Assembly: GCF_004345645.1 (NCBI RefSeq)
Contig: NZ_SLWS01000010.1
Coordinates: 124,001 to 188,000 of the forward strand
Source: Actinocrispum wychmicini
GTDB lineage: Bacteria > Actinomycetota > Actinomycetes > Mycobacteriales > Pseudonocardiaceae
Direction: 5' to 3'
DNA: 64,000 nt
In this document: piece by piece, positions 25,496-34,194 of the stretch
Layout of the letters: each line of letters starts with the position of its first letter
How positions within the stretch are numbered: the first letter of the stretch is position 1
Made by a program: the position numbers and the translations under genes
The notes under the pieces: model-generated
The model's input: only the letters and a program-made list of their open reading frames with translations
Told to the model about the DNA's origin: nothing
Databases searched by the model: none

Positions 25496-26809
25496 GTGGC
25501 CAAGGTCAGGAACGACGTTCACCAGGTCGACCAGATGCTGCCGGCCGGGCAGATGGCCGCGTTGGGCCTGCAGCACGTGTTGGCGATGTACGCGGGCGCG
25601 GTGGCCGTGCCGCTCATCGTGGGCGGCGCGATGGGGATGTCCAGGGCGGACATCGGCTACCTGATCAACGCGGACCTGCTGGTGTCCGGGGTGGCCACGC
25701 TGATCCAGTGCCTGGGGTTCTGGCGGTTCGGCGCCCGGCTGCCGCTGATGCAGGGCTGTACGTTCGCGGCCGTGACACCCATGGTGTTCATCGGCACCAA
25801 AGGCGGCGGGCTGACCGCGATCTACGGCGCGGTGATCGTGTCCGGCGCGTTGATGGTGCTGCTGGCGCCGCTGTGGGGACGGCTGCTGCGGTTCTTCCCG
25901 CCACTGGTCACCGGGACCGTGATCACGATCATCGGGCTCGCGTTGATCCCGGTCGCGGTGAACTGGGCCGCCGGCGGGGTCGGCGCACCCTCGTTCGGGG
26001 CGCCGAAGAACCTCGCACTCGCGTTGGGGGTGCTGCTGCTTGTGCTTGTGGTGCAACGGTTCGCGCCGCCCGCGTTGAGCCGGATCTCGGTGCTGGTGGC
26101 CATTGTGCTTGGCACGGTGGTCGCGATCCCGTTGGGGTTCACCGACTTCTCCGGGCTGAGTGACGCGGCCGTGTTCGGTGTGAGCACGCCGTTCCACTTC
26201 GGGCTGCCCACGTTCGACGTCGCCGCGATCGTGGCGATGGTGGTAGTCATGCTGGTGACGATGACCGAGACCACCGGGGACATCCTGGCGGTGGGGGAGA
26301 TGGTCGGCCGCCCGGTGGACGGCCACCGGCTGGCCGACGGCCTGCGCGCGGACGGACTGTCCACTGTGCTCGGTGGGGTGTTCAACACGTTCCCGTACAC
26401 TGCGTTCGGGCAGAACGCCGGCCTGGTCGGACTGACCAAGGTGTACAGCCGGTTCGTGGTCGCGCTGGGCGGCGGGATCCTGGTGCTGCTCGGCCTGTTC
26501 CCGGTGCTCGGCGAGGTGGTCGCCCGGATCCCGGCGCCGGTGCTCGGCGGTGCGGGGATCGTGATGTTCGGGACTGTCGCGGCGATCGGCATCCGGATGC
26601 TCGCCAAGGTGGCGTTCGCGGACAACGGGAACCTGATGGTCGTGGCGGTGTCCCTCGGTGTCGGCCTGGTGCCGACCGCGGTGCCGAACATCTACGAGCA
26701 CTTCCCCACCTGGTTCCGGACGATCATGGAGTCCGGGATCAGCGCGGGCTGCCTGTCGGCCGTGCTGCTGAACCTGCTGTTCAACCACCTGAAGGCAAGA
26801 CGGGCGTGA
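25496..26809 (+). CDS. NCS2-family uracil/xanthine permease
   Basis: This 437-aa integral membrane protein imports nucleobases with protons or sodium. It carries the family signatures LQHVLAMYAGAVAVPLIVGG near the N-terminus, NTFPYTAFGQNAGLVGLTKV (NCS2 QNxGxxxxT motif) and PAPVLGGAGIVMFGTVAAIG. GAGGAGGG precedes GTG 25496. It follows pepE-lrp and may share their transcript. Whether uracil, xanthine or urate is transported is not clear. The last 29 bp overlap the convergent SGNH gene. Confidence 0.92.
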   Translation: MAKVRNDVHQVDQMLPAGQMAALGLQHVLAMYAGAVAVPLIVGGAMGMSRADIGYLINADLLVSGVATLIQCLGFWRFGARLPLMQGCTFAAVTPMVFIGTKGGGLTAIYGAVIVSGALMVLLAPLWGRLLRFFPPLVTGTVITIIGLALIPVAVNWAAGGVGAPSFGAPKNLALALGVLLLVLVVQRFAPPALSRISVLVAIVLGTVVAIPLGFTDFSGLSDAAVFGVSTPFHFGLPTFDVAAIVAMVVVMLVTMTETTGDILAVGEMVGRPVDGHRLADGLRADGLSTVLGGVFNTFPYTAFGQNAGLVGLTKVYSRFVVALGGGILVLLGLFPVLGEVVARIPAPVLGGAGIVMFGTVAAIGIRMLAKVAFADNGNLMVVAVSLGVGLVPTAVPNIYEHFPTWFRTIMESGISAGCLSAVLLNLLFNHLKARRA

Positions 26810-27851
26810 GGTTCCCGTCCGGCCCGGCGACACACGAGGCCGCCCGCAGCCCCGGGATCCGCACGAACAGCCCGAAGCAGCGGCCGATCTGCGCGTACCC
26901 GGCGCCGTTGGGATGGAACGACTCCTGTAACGCGTGATCGGCCCGTTCCTGTGCCCTGAGGTCGCTCCACTGCACCGCGAGCCGGCGGAACCACTCCTTG
27001 CCGGGATCGGTCGACGAACACGCCTCGTGCCCCGCACCGGCCTGGGACAGGTCCAGGAAGTTCGCCCCGGCCTGCTCCGCGGCCTTCCTGAGGCCGGCGG
27101 TGAGGGTCGGCACGGCGGTCTCCCTGACCCACCGCAGATCCTCAGTCCTAAACGGACAACCGGACAGGTTCTGCAGCCCGCCGGCGATGTCCGGGGCGAT
27201 CGGCGAGGCGTACGACTGCAACACCAGCCGGTAGTCGGAGTTCTCGTAACCGGCGGCCGTCATCACCTTCCTGATGTCCGCCAACACTTTCGTGACCTTC
27301 GGCACCATCGCGTCCACCCGGCCCTGCCACTGGGCGCCCAAGGTCCTGCTGCAGGAGTCCTTCCCCCGGTCGAACCACGCCGTGACGCAGTCGTCCAGGG
27401 AGTGCGCGAACGACGGGTCGTCGTTCGCCCCCACCGCCACCTGCACGGCCACCACCCGGTTCTGCCGGGCGACCACGCCGAGCCGCCCCGCCTGCGACGG
27501 CTCGGTGTACTGCTTGACGTCGCCGAGCCCGATCTGCGCGCTGTTCGCGCCCGAACACGCCAGGCTGATGGTCGCGTCGACGTCGGGCACGTCGGTGTGG
27601 TGGATCGACGCGTCCCGGGACCGGTGGCACCAGTCGCCGTTCTCCCCGTTGGTGCCCGGCTCGTAGTCCCCGGCGCCCTCGCCGGAGACGGTGCTGTCAC
27701 CCAGGGCGACAAGCACCCTCGGCACGTTCTCCGGCGGCCTGGCCTGCGGCGTCGGCGTCTGCTGCTGATCCCCGCCGAACACGAAGAACACCACGACAGC
27801 GACCACGAGCAGACCGGCCAGAGCAGTCAGGTGCCAGCGCCATCTACGCAT
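26781..27851 (-). CDS. Membrane-anchored SGNH/GDSL hydrolase
   Basis: This 356-aa protein starts with one membrane anchor (HLTALAGLLVVAVVVFFVF) and continues as an extracellular SGNH esterase/lipase. Block I is VLVALGDSTVSGEGAGDY (the catalytic Ser replaces the GDSL Ser in GDST), then SLACSGANSAQI, VAVGANDDPSFA and the C-terminal block ESFHPNGAGYAQIG, which supplies Asp/His. Several cysteines suggest disulfides. The natural ester is unknown. The gene has no operon partner. Confidence 0.85.
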   Translation of the reverse strand: MRRWRWHLTALAGLLVVAVVVFFVFGGDQQQTPTPQARPPENVPRVLVALGDSTVSGEGAGDYEPGTNGENGDWCHRSRDASIHHTDVPDVDATISLACSGANSAQIGLGDVKQYTEPSQAGRLGVVARQNRVVAVQVAVGANDDPSFAHSLDDCVTAWFDRGKDSCSRTLGAQWQGRVDAMVPKVTKVLADIRKVMTAAGYENSDYRLVLQSYASPIAPDIAGGLQNLSGCPFRTEDLRWVRETAVPTLTAGLRKAAEQAGANFLDLSQAGAGHEACSSTDPGKEWFRRLAVQWSDLRAQERADHALQESFHPNGAGYAQIGRCFGLFVRIPGLRAASCVAGPDGNLTPVLPSGG

Positions 27852-27931
27852 CCCTGGTAATTCTAGTCTTACGGCCCGGCCCGTCCGCCCCGGGCACGAT
27901 CATGACGCACGTCTCGAAGGGAGGGGAGCCC

Positions 27932-28444
27932 ATGCGCGACGTGGTGATCAGACAGGCGGACCCGGCCGACCTGGCCGCGCTCGTGGCGTCCCTCGGCGAC
28001 GAGGACTTCTTCACCGACCGGCTGGCCCGCCAGCAGGACGGTCTGGGCGTGTTACTGACCGCGTGGCACGCGGGTGATCCCATCGGTGGCCTGTACGTGT
28101 GGCTGGAACAGGCCGACGAACAGGAGGTTCGCGACCACCTGCCCGGCGTGCCGTTGCTCAACCACGTGGAAGTGCGTTCCGATCACCGAAACAGCGGGGT
28201 CGGCACCGAACTGGTCCATTCGGCCGAACGGCTGCTGGCGGGGCTCGGCCACCAGAGAGTCGCCCTGGCTGTTCGGATCGACAACACCGACGCGTACCGG
28301 CTGTACGCCCGCCTCGACTACGAGATCTGGAATCACCCGCCAGTCGAGTGCATGTACGAGATCAGGCTGCCCGACGGAACCCGCAAGCGCGACTTCGAGA
28401 CCTGCTACATGCTGGTCAAGGAGCTGCCAGGTGGCAGTGGTTGA
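27932..28444 (+). CDS. GNAT-family N-acetyltransferase
   Basis: This 170-aa protein has the GNAT fold. The acetyl-CoA segment reads LNHVEVRSDHRNSGVGTELV (about 75-94), followed by VALAVRIDNTDAYRLYARLDY, the usual motif B. GGGAGGGG stands 5-12 nt before ATG 27932, so the ATG at 27902 is rejected. The last 29 bp overlap the convergent GT-like gene. The substrate is unknown. Confidence 0.87.
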   Translation: MRDVVIRQADPADLAALVASLGDEDFFTDRLARQQDGLGVLLTAWHAGDPIGGLYVWLEQADEQEVRDHLPGVPLLNHVEVRSDHRNSGVGTELVHSAERLLAGLGHQRVALAVRIDNTDAYRLYARLDYEIWNHPPVECMYEIRLPDGTRKRDFETCYMLVKELPGGSG

Positions 28445-29558
28445 GGCCGAGCTGGGCCAGTGCCTTCTCCAGATCGTGCCACCGTCTGGTGGAGTGGATC
28501 TTGTCGCGCCACAGTTCCCGGTCGGCCCGCCACGCGGCCATGTAGTCCACGCACAGCTGCGACTCGATCACCCAGTTGCGTCCCCGCGCGGCCTTCAGCG
28601 ACTCGGTCATCCTGGCCCGGTCGGCCCCGGTGCGCGGGGCCCGGTCGACCATCGCGATGACCTCGTCGATGAACCGCCTGCGCTTGTTGAGGAACTCGTC
28701 CCAGTAGGACGTGTGATCCGCGTCGGCCAGCGGCCGGTTGTTGTCCAGCAGCCAGAACAGGCCTTCGGCCAACGAGTCGCCTAATTCCTCCATCCGGGCC
28801 CGCATCGGGGTGCGGTACGGATCGTACGGTTGTTGCATGACCACGCCGGTGGTGAGCGCGGAGGGACGCAGGCCGTGGTCGTTGAGCAGGAAGAACCAGT
28901 CCTCGTTGTAGATGTTCGGGAAGAACGAGTTGAAGGACTCCTCGCCGACCGCCAGCGCGCCGCCGCCGATGAAGGTGTCCTGTTCCCCGCCGGCGTCCCG
29001 AAAGGCGTGGCAGACCACGGAGTTGTCCGGCTGGCCGGTGATGGTGAGGCCGACGCTGGCGAAATGGCCGACCGACCCCATCGCGCCGCCGAGGTCGGCC
29101 ATCTCGGGGATCTGGATGTCGTCGTCCAGGAACGCGACCCGCTTCCAGCCCGCCATCCAGGACAGCAGCAGCCCCAGGTTGCGTTTGTAGCTGGTGTCGG
29201 TGTACCGCTCGAACTTGGTGTTCGCCAACAGGTCGGTGGTCGCGAACTGCGGCAGCAGGTCGGCCCGCTGGACGCTGGTGTTCACGGCGACGACCTCGAC
29301 ACCCAAGTCACCGGCGGCTTCCATCGTGCGGTTCGCGGACGCGTGCTTGCTGCAGAGCGCCACGAGCGTGCAGTCGTGGTGCTTGGCCAGTTTCAAGGCC
29401 TGGTCGAGATGCCGCGCCGGGCGCGCGGTCGGCACGATGATCGCGTCCACCTTGGCCGGTGTGGGGTCGCTGACAGTCTCCACCAGTTTTCGGTGCGTGC
29501 CATGGTGATTCGTGGTCTGGCGGACGGGTGCGGCGGTCAATCCTGCTCCTAGGGCCAC
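28416..29558 (-). CDS. Glycosyltransferase-like protein of unknown role (module gene A)
   Basis: This protein of 380 aa (or 374 from TTG 29540) shows signs of a GT-A-type nucleotide-sugar fold. They include an N-terminal Rossmann-like part (DAIIVPTARPARHLDQAL), a DxD-like triad in WKRVAFLDDDIQIPEM (D145-D147) and a later NEDWFFLL that could hold the catalytic base. I do not recognise a named family or acceptor. It directly follows the XRE gene: GTG 29558 overlaps that stop, while TTG 29540 has AGGAGC at proper spacing. Tight coupling suggests that both proteins act together. It might instead be a catalytically inactive nucleotide-sugar sensor. Confidence 0.6.
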   Translation of the reverse strand: MALGAGLTAAPVRQTTNHHGTHRKLVETVSDPTPAKVDAIIVPTARPARHLDQALKLAKHHDCTLVALCSKHASANRTMEAAGDLGVEVVAVNTSVQRADLLPQFATTDLLANTKFERYTDTSYKRNLGLLLSWMAGWKRVAFLDDDIQIPEMADLGGAMGSVGHFASVGLTITGQPDNSVVCHAFRDAGGEQDTFIGGGALAVGEESFNSFFPNIYNEDWFFLLNDHGLRPSALTTGVVMQQPYDPYRTPMRARMEELGDSLAEGLFWLLDNNRPLADADHTSYWDEFLNKRRRFIDEVIAMVDRAPRTGADRARMTESLKAARGRNWVIESQLCVDYMAAWRADRELWRDKIHSTRRWHDLEKALAQLGLNHCHLAAP

Positions 29559-30640
29559 TCGTGGAGCCGGATCTCCGGCGCCGTCCAGTCCGGGGTGACG
29601 ACCTGTCCCCGCACCACCAGGATGCGGCTGAGCACGCTGAACTCGTGCTCGGTCGCGAACCGCCGGCTGATGTAGGCGTCGTTGCGGTCACGGAACCTGA
29701 TGTCGGTCAGCGCCCGCACGGCACCGAGCGTCCCCCGCCCGTACATGCCGTTGCAGATCGTCACAGTCCGCTTGGAGTTGAACGGATTGGGACCGCGGTA
29801 GAAGTGTGCGACGTCCTCGATCAGTTGCCCAGCCTCGTCCAATTGCGGCGTGAAGTACTTCACCGACCCGTTCTCGAGCACCTTGAACCCGTTGGGCTCC
29901 GGGTCGCCCTCGTCCCTGGCCTCCTGGCGGACCGGCAGTTCGACCCGGCCGGGCCGCAGCACGTCCCTGGTCACCAGGTTCCAGTCCACGCCGCCGAGCA
30001 GCACCAGGTGGGTGGTGTAGTCGTCGGGCAGCAGCTCCTCGGCGGTCTTGAACCGCACCTCGGTCGCCGGGTTGGTGGCGCGGAGATGGCCGTACAGCTC
30101 GATCAGCGCGTCCAGGTCGGCGTACGTGTACAGGGCGATGTAGTCCGGGCTGTCCGGGTCGGCGTAGGGGAACTTGTTGCGCAGTTCGGCCGGCAGCAGC
30201 GCGCAGACGACCGTGATCGTGCGCAGGTCCGGGAAGTGCCACAGCCCGCCGCCGGTCGGCTCGGCCGACATCGGCCGCGCGACGGGTTCCCGCACGGCCG
30301 CGTCCCGCAACTGAAGCAGCTCGCGCAACAGGTCCGTGCGGGTGCGCAGTTCGTCGTCGCTCAACGTGCTCAGCGGGAGCACCCGGTACGGCTCGGCGGC
30401 GACGGATTGGGCAGTCGCGAAGAAGGTCGCGTACGCGTGCAGTCGGCTGGCCGGCGGAACGGCCGGGTTCGTCGGGCTCTCCCACGACGAGATCAGGGGC
30501 GCGCTCAGTGCCTTGCGGCCGCCGAGCGCCTGGCCGAGTTGGTGCTGTGTGATGCCCTGGCCAGGCCAGTGCAACTCGCGCAGCGCACGGAGGCGGCGGG
30601 CGAGCGCTTGGCGCGGGTCCTCGGTCGGGTACACAGCCAC
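29549..30640 (-). CDS. XRE-type HTH protein with large unknown C-terminal domain (module gene B)
   Basis: The first 75 of 363 residues are an HTH of the Cro/cI type (ITQHQLGQALGGRKALSAPL, then SSWESPTNPAVPPASRLHAY). Residues about 125-363 form a separate alpha/beta domain with strand-like TITVVCALLPAE, YIALYTYADLDALIEL, HLVLLGGVDWNLVTRD and VTICNGMYGRGTLGAVRALT. A Rossmann-like sensor or nucleotide-binding role is possible. I cannot name the domain. GTG 30640 or GTG 30634 is the start. The gene probably controls itself and the divergent cyclase-like gene through TTCAG-type sites in the AT-rich gap. Confidence 0.65.
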   Translation of the reverse strand: MAVYPTEDPRQALARRLRALRELHWPGQGITQHQLGQALGGRKALSAPLISSWESPTNPAVPPASRLHAYATFFATAQSVAAEPYRVLPLSTLSDDELRTRTDLLRELLQLRDAAVREPVARPMSAEPTGGGLWHFPDLRTITVVCALLPAELRNKFPYADPDSPDYIALYTYADLDALIELYGHLRATNPATEVRFKTAEELLPDDYTTHLVLLGGVDWNLVTRDVLRPGRVELPVRQEARDEGDPEPNGFKVLENGSVKYFTPQLDEAGQLIEDVAHFYRGPNPFNSKRTVTICNGMYGRGTLGAVRALTDIRFRDRNDAYISRRFATEHEFSVLSRILVVRGQVVTPDWTAPEIRLHEWP

Positions 30641-30647
30641 TCAACCT

Positions 30648-30668
30648 TTCAGTGAACTTCAGTCAAGC
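30648..30668. promoter_or_regulatory. Double TTCAG-type half-site before the XRE gene
   Basis: TTCAGTGAAC is followed at once by TTCAGTCAAG, a 10-bp spaced direct repeat on one DNA face. The 12-bp core TTCAGTGAACTT recurs inverted at 30795-30806. Confidence 0.55.
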
Positions 30669-30792
30669 TTAACGGAACGAGTGTAGCCGCCCATCACCTG
30701 GGTGGGCGACTCAAGATCTCGCCTGGTGGAACCACCTTCGAGTGTTGTGCGGCATGGGTTCAAGGATTACGCTGAAACCTGCCAAACTCAAT

Positions 30793-30827
30793 CTAAGTTC
30801 ACTGAAGTTTCTGAAATTGAAACTTAG
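30793..30827. promoter_or_regulatory. Dyad and TTCAG-type half-sites before the cyclase-like gene
   Basis: The outer arms CTAAGTT and AACTTAG frame AAGTTCACTGAA. Read on the minus strand this gives TTTCAG and TTCAGTGAACTT in series. The surrounding 262-bp gap (30641-30902) is unusually AT-rich for this window and holds no gene. Confidence 0.55.
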
Positions 30828-30902
30828 TCAGCCCGACCAGAGGAAGGCACTCAGGGCGCGCAGCCAACGATCCGCACACGAATCCGTAAAGAGGGGGTCG
30901 TC

Positions 30903-31502
30903 ATGAGTACAGCGATCCCGGTGCAACCCCGGCACCGGACCATCTTCGCGGTGGACATCGAGGGGTCGACCACCAGGACAAACTTCGAGCGGGCGATGTT
31001 CCGCAACGCCATGTACGACCTGCTCGAGGAAGCCCTGCTGCTCAGTGGCATCGAGGAGGGCCACCGCGACCTCATCGACCGGGGCGACGGCGTGCTCGTC
31101 CTGGTCCACCCGGTGGACGCCCTGCCGAAGACCAAGCTCCTGAACTCGGTCATCCCCACCCTGCACGACCTGCTCGTGCAGCTCGAGTCCGACCGGCCCG
31201 AGCACAGCTTCCGGCTGCGCGCGGCCATGCACGCGGGGGAGGTGCACTCCGACGAACGCGGCTGGTACGGCGAGGACCTGGACATCACGTTCCGGCTGCT
31301 GGACGCCCCCGAGGTGAAACGCAGGCTCAAGCAGACCAGTGCGCCACTGGTCCTGGTGGTGTCCCAGGACATCTACCGGTCGGTGATCCGGCACGGGTAC
31401 GACGGCATCGACGACCGCACGTTCCAACCGGTCGTCCAGGTGCACATCGCCGGTCAGCGGCTGCGTGGATACGTCCAGGTGCCGGCGGCGCTCACCGCGT
31501 GA
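30903..31502 (+). CDS. Class III nucleotide cyclase-like single-domain protein (module gene C)
   Basis: This 199-aa protein resembles a lone class III cyclase homology domain. Metal-binding aspartates are kept: D18 (IFAVDIEGSTTR) and D62 (RGDGVLVLV). LRAAMHAGEV and YGEDLDITFRLLD match the later core motifs. Two catalytic positions differ: the purine-specifying Lys three residues before GDG is I58, and the transition-state Asn is D127 (R131 is kept). It may use another nucleotide or be a nucleotide sensor. AGAGGGGG precedes the ATG. It is divergent from the XRE/GT-like pair and probably co-regulated. The 3' end overlaps the convergent thioesterase by 11 bp. Confidence 0.7.
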   Translation: MSTAIPVQPRHRTIFAVDIEGSTTRTNFERAMFRNAMYDLLEEALLLSGIEEGHRDLIDRGDGVLVLVHPVDALPKTKLLNSVIPTLHDLLVQLESDRPEHSFRLRAAMHAGEVHSDERGWYGEDLDITFRLLDAPEVKRRLKQTSAPLVLVVSQDIYRSVIRHGYDGIDDRTFQPVVQVHIAGQRLRGYVQVPAALTA

Positions 31503-32229
31503 GGTGGGCCCGCATGTGGTCGAGCACGGCCGGGGCGTTGTCGTCGATGTAGAAGTGGTCGCCTGGGAAGACCTTCAGGTCGAAGGCGCCGGTGGTGTGC
31601 GCGCTCCACGCGCGGGCCTCGTCCACCGACACCTTCGGGTCCGCGTCCCCGCACAGGGCGTGGACCGGGCAGGACACGGTCCGGCCCGGAGCGGACCGGT
31701 AGGTCTCCGCGGCCGTGTAGTCGGCCCGGATGGCGGGCAGCACCAGCTGCAGGATCTCCGGGTCGTCCAGGAGTTGCGAGCCCGCGCCGCCGAGCTTCTT
31801 CACCTCGGCGATCAGGCCGGCGTCGTCGAGCAGGTGCACCCCGTCGTCGACGTTCAGGCTGGGCGCGCGCCGGCCGGACGCGAACAACGTGGTCGGCCCG
31901 ACCCCCGCGGCCTCAAGGCGGGTCGCCACCTCGAAACCCACCGAGGCGCCCATGCTGTGCCCGAACAGGGCGATCGGCTTGTCCGACAGCGGCCGCAGCA
32001 CCTCGAACAGCTCGTCGGCCAGTCCGGCGACGGTCCTGATGAACGGCTCGTGCCTGCGGTCCTGCCGTCCCGGGTACTGGATCGAGAGCACTTCGACGTC
32101 CGGGCCCAGTGCCTTGGCCACCGGCAGGTAGTAGCTGGCCGCGCCGCCCGCGTGCGGCAGGCAGACCAGCCGGGTCGGCGCTTGCGGTGCCGGGTTGAAC
32201 CGGCGGATCCAGGCGTCGCTGGTGGTCAT
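31492..32229 (-). CDS. Type II thioesterase (alpha/beta hydrolase)
   Basis: This 245-aa protein belongs to the GrsT/RifR thioesterases that free mis-primed carrier proteins of NRPS and PKS lines. The nucleophile is S92 in ALFGHSMGAS; CLPHAGGAASYY (about 23-34) forms the oxyanion region; the Asp and His come from LCGDADPKV and FPGDHFYI. ATG 32229 has GGGAAGGGA upstream, so the longer reading from 32295 was rejected. No NRPS or PKS gene lies in the window, so its partner is elsewhere. It probably shares a transcript with the TetR and solute-binding genes. Confidence 0.88.
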   Translation of the reverse strand: MTTSDAWIRRFNPAPQAPTRLVCLPHAGGAASYYLPVAKALGPDVEVLSIQYPGRQDRRHEPFIRTVAGLADELFEVLRPLSDKPIALFGHSMGASVGFEVATRLEAAGVGPTTLFASGRRAPSLNVDDGVHLLDDAGLIAEVKKLGGAGSQLLDDPEILQLVLPAIRADYTAAETYRSAPGRTVSCPVHALCGDADPKVSVDEARAWSAHTTGAFDLKVFPGDHFYIDDNAPAVLDHMRAHLTR

Positions 32230-32254
32230 CGTGTCCCTTCCCCAGATGTCCCCA

Positions 32255-32800
32255 CTATCGTGCCAGGTCCGCCAGCCGGTGTTCCAGGCCGTCAAGGCAG
32301 CGCTGGATCCCGTACGTGAAGATGTCGTCGTCGGCCAGCGCGATGTACTGGCAGGCCGTGGTCATCAGCACGGTGTGGGCGATCACGCTCTCGGTGCCGA
32401 AGCCGGCCTCCGCCAACAGGCTGACGCCGAGCTGGCCGGTGGCGGCCGCCGGTCCGGACCGGGCCAGGCGGTACGCGATCCCCGGGTACGCGCGCAGGAC
32501 CTGCCTGTGGTTGTCCAGCATGGTGGCGAACCACTCGCGCCACGGCAGTGACTCCGGCGGTGTCGGGATCCGGCTCGTCACCCGCTCGATCACCTGGGCG
32601 ACAACGGCCTCCCGGTCGCCGACATGGTGGTAGACGACCGCGGGCGACGCCTCGATCTCGGCCGCGAGTTGCCGCAGCGTCCAGTTCTCCAGCCCTACCC
32701 GGCCGGTCAGCCGGATCGCCGCGTCGACGATCCGCTCGGGCGTGACCGCCGGCAGGCCCGCGCCGTTACGTGACCGAGGCCGGTGCGGTAGCGCCATCAT
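32255..32800 (-). CDS. TetR-family transcription regulator
   Basis: This 181-aa regulator has an N-terminal TetR HTH (LRQLAAEIEASPAVVYHHVG) and a helical ligand domain ending in GLEHRLADLAR. The C-terminal part resembles the TetR_C branch of Tet-type repressors. It lies 25 bp before the thioesterase start and 48 bp after the solute-binding gene, all on the minus strand. It may therefore control this short operon. Confidence 0.88.
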   Translation of the reverse strand: MMALPHRPRSRNGAGLPAVTPERIVDAAIRLTGRVGLENWTLRQLAAEIEASPAVVYHHVGDREAVVAQVIERVTSRIPTPPESLPWREWFATMLDNHRQVLRAYPGIAYRLARSGPAAATGQLGVSLLAEAGFGTESVIAHTVLMTTACQYIALADDDIFTYGIQRCLDGLEHRLADLAR

Positions 32801-32848
32801 GCGTCCGACAGTAGCGGTTTCCGCTGATCCGGTTGGAGTATCGCGTCC

Positions 32849-34141
32849 TTACAGGGTTGTTGCGGCCAGATCGATTCCGTGCGCCGCGGTCACGATCACG
32901 TCCTTCACCCGAGGTCCCCACACCGCGTGCCCGTGCGCCGACCACAGCGGGGCGACCGGCAGGTCGCGCAGAATCTGGTTCTCGGCCAACCGGTACTGCT
33001 GGGCGCGTTCGGTGAAGTCGCCCGAAGTCGCCGCCGCGTCAAGGAACTGCTGCACCGCGGGCACCTTCAGCTGCTGCAACAGCTCGTACGGGCTGAGCGT
33101 CCGCAGCTGCACGGTCTGGATCGTGACCGTCGGCCCGGCCGCGATGTCCACCCCCAGCGCGGCGTGCACCTGGTCGGCCAGCGCCCGCGGCTCGCCGTCG
33201 AACCTGGCCGCGGTGAGACCTGCCTGTTCCCGCAACGACTTCGCCGCGGCGACGTCGTTGTTGCAGGCCCGGCACGCGCCGGACCGCTCGCCCGGCGCGA
33301 TCGCCGGCGGGATCAGCGCGGTGGCCGGGTCGACCTGGTTGTCCATCGCGCCCGCGGCGAGTCCCTTGCGGTCGACCGACATCGAGATCGCGAACCGCGC
33401 GGCGGCCTCGGGCAGGTCGTCGCCGAACGCGAGGTAGCCGAGGGCCGGTTCGGCCCAGATCAGGTGGCTGTTGGCGAAGTCCGCGTGCATGGCGTCGTGT
33501 CGTGACCCGGGAACCTCGACCGTCATGTCCAACGTGCCGGCCTTGACCGCGTCGTAGGCCGCGGCCGGGTCGGTGTACACGCGCAGGTCGATCGCCGTCG
33601 GCTTGCCCGGCCGCTCGTGCAGCGGGACCAGCCGGCCGCCTTTGCCCGGCTGCCAAGGGGATGCCAACCGGTACGGGCCGTTGCCGACCATCGGGTCGTC
33701 GGCCCGGTACGGCAGGGCCAGCGGGGCGGCGAGATACGCCGGCACCTCGCTGAACGCCTGCGTGAGCACGATCTGCACGGTCTGCTCGTCCACCGCCGTG
33801 AGCTGCTTGACCGGCAGCCCGAGCCCTCGCTGCCAGGCGTCCACATAGGACTGCGCGGTGACCGGCCGGCCGTCGCTGTACGTGCCTGGACTGAGCTTCA
33901 CCGTCCACGTGATCAGGTCGGTGGACGTCACCGACTGGGCCGCGCGCGGCGTGACCTTGCCGTTCGTCGGGTCGTAGTCGACCAACGGGGTGAACAGCAG
34001 CTCGGACAGCATCCGGTCGCCGGGGATCACCGGATTGGGGATGCCCACCGAGAGCACACCCGGTTCCGGCGCGGGCTTGTCGGTCGAACTGCAGGCGCTC
34101 GCCGCGAGTACGGCGGCGATCAGGACCATTCCGAGGCGCAC
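32849..34141 (-). CDS. ABC-type oligopeptide/solute-binding lipoprotein
   Basis: This 430-aa family 5 extracellular solute-binding protein binds peptides or similar ligands outside the membrane. The lipoprotein signal reads MVLIAAVLAASACSSTDK, with the lipid cysteine near residue 17. ELLFTPLVDYDPTNGKVTPR and TWTVKLSPGTYSDGRPVTA are typical of SBP_bac_5. It is shorter than the usual 500-550 aa, and no permease or ATPase gene is nearby, so it may be an orphan. It is divergent from the LVIVD gene. Confidence 0.83.
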   Translation of the reverse strand: MRLGMVLIAAVLAASACSSTDKPAPEPGVLSVGIPNPVIPGDRMLSELLFTPLVDYDPTNGKVTPRAAQSVTSTDLITWTVKLSPGTYSDGRPVTAQSYVDAWQRGLGLPVKQLTAVDEQTVQIVLTQAFSEVPAYLAAPLALPYRADDPMVGNGPYRLASPWQPGKGGRLVPLHERPGKPTAIDLRVYTDPAAAYDAVKAGTLDMTVEVPGSRHDAMHADFANSHLIWAEPALGYLAFGDDLPEAAARFAISMSVDRKGLAAGAMDNQVDPATALIPPAIAPGERSGACRACNNDVAAAKSLREQAGLTAARFDGEPRALADQVHAALGVDIAAGPTVTIQTVQLRTLSPYELLQQLKVPAVQQFLDAAATSGDFTERAQQYRLAENQILRDLPVAPLWSAHGHAVWGPRVKDVIVTAAHGIDLAATTL

Positions 34142-34181
34142 AGAAGACGAAAGTACGTTGTCCGTGGTTGACAGGTAACTC

Positions 34182-34187
34182 TAGGGT
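34182..34187 (+). promoter_or_regulatory. -10-like hexamer TAGGGT, 7 nt before GTG 34195
   Basis: It lies in the 53-bp divergent gap and supports GTG 34195 as start of the LVIVD gene. Confidence 0.4.
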
Positions 34188-34194
34188 GAGGTTC

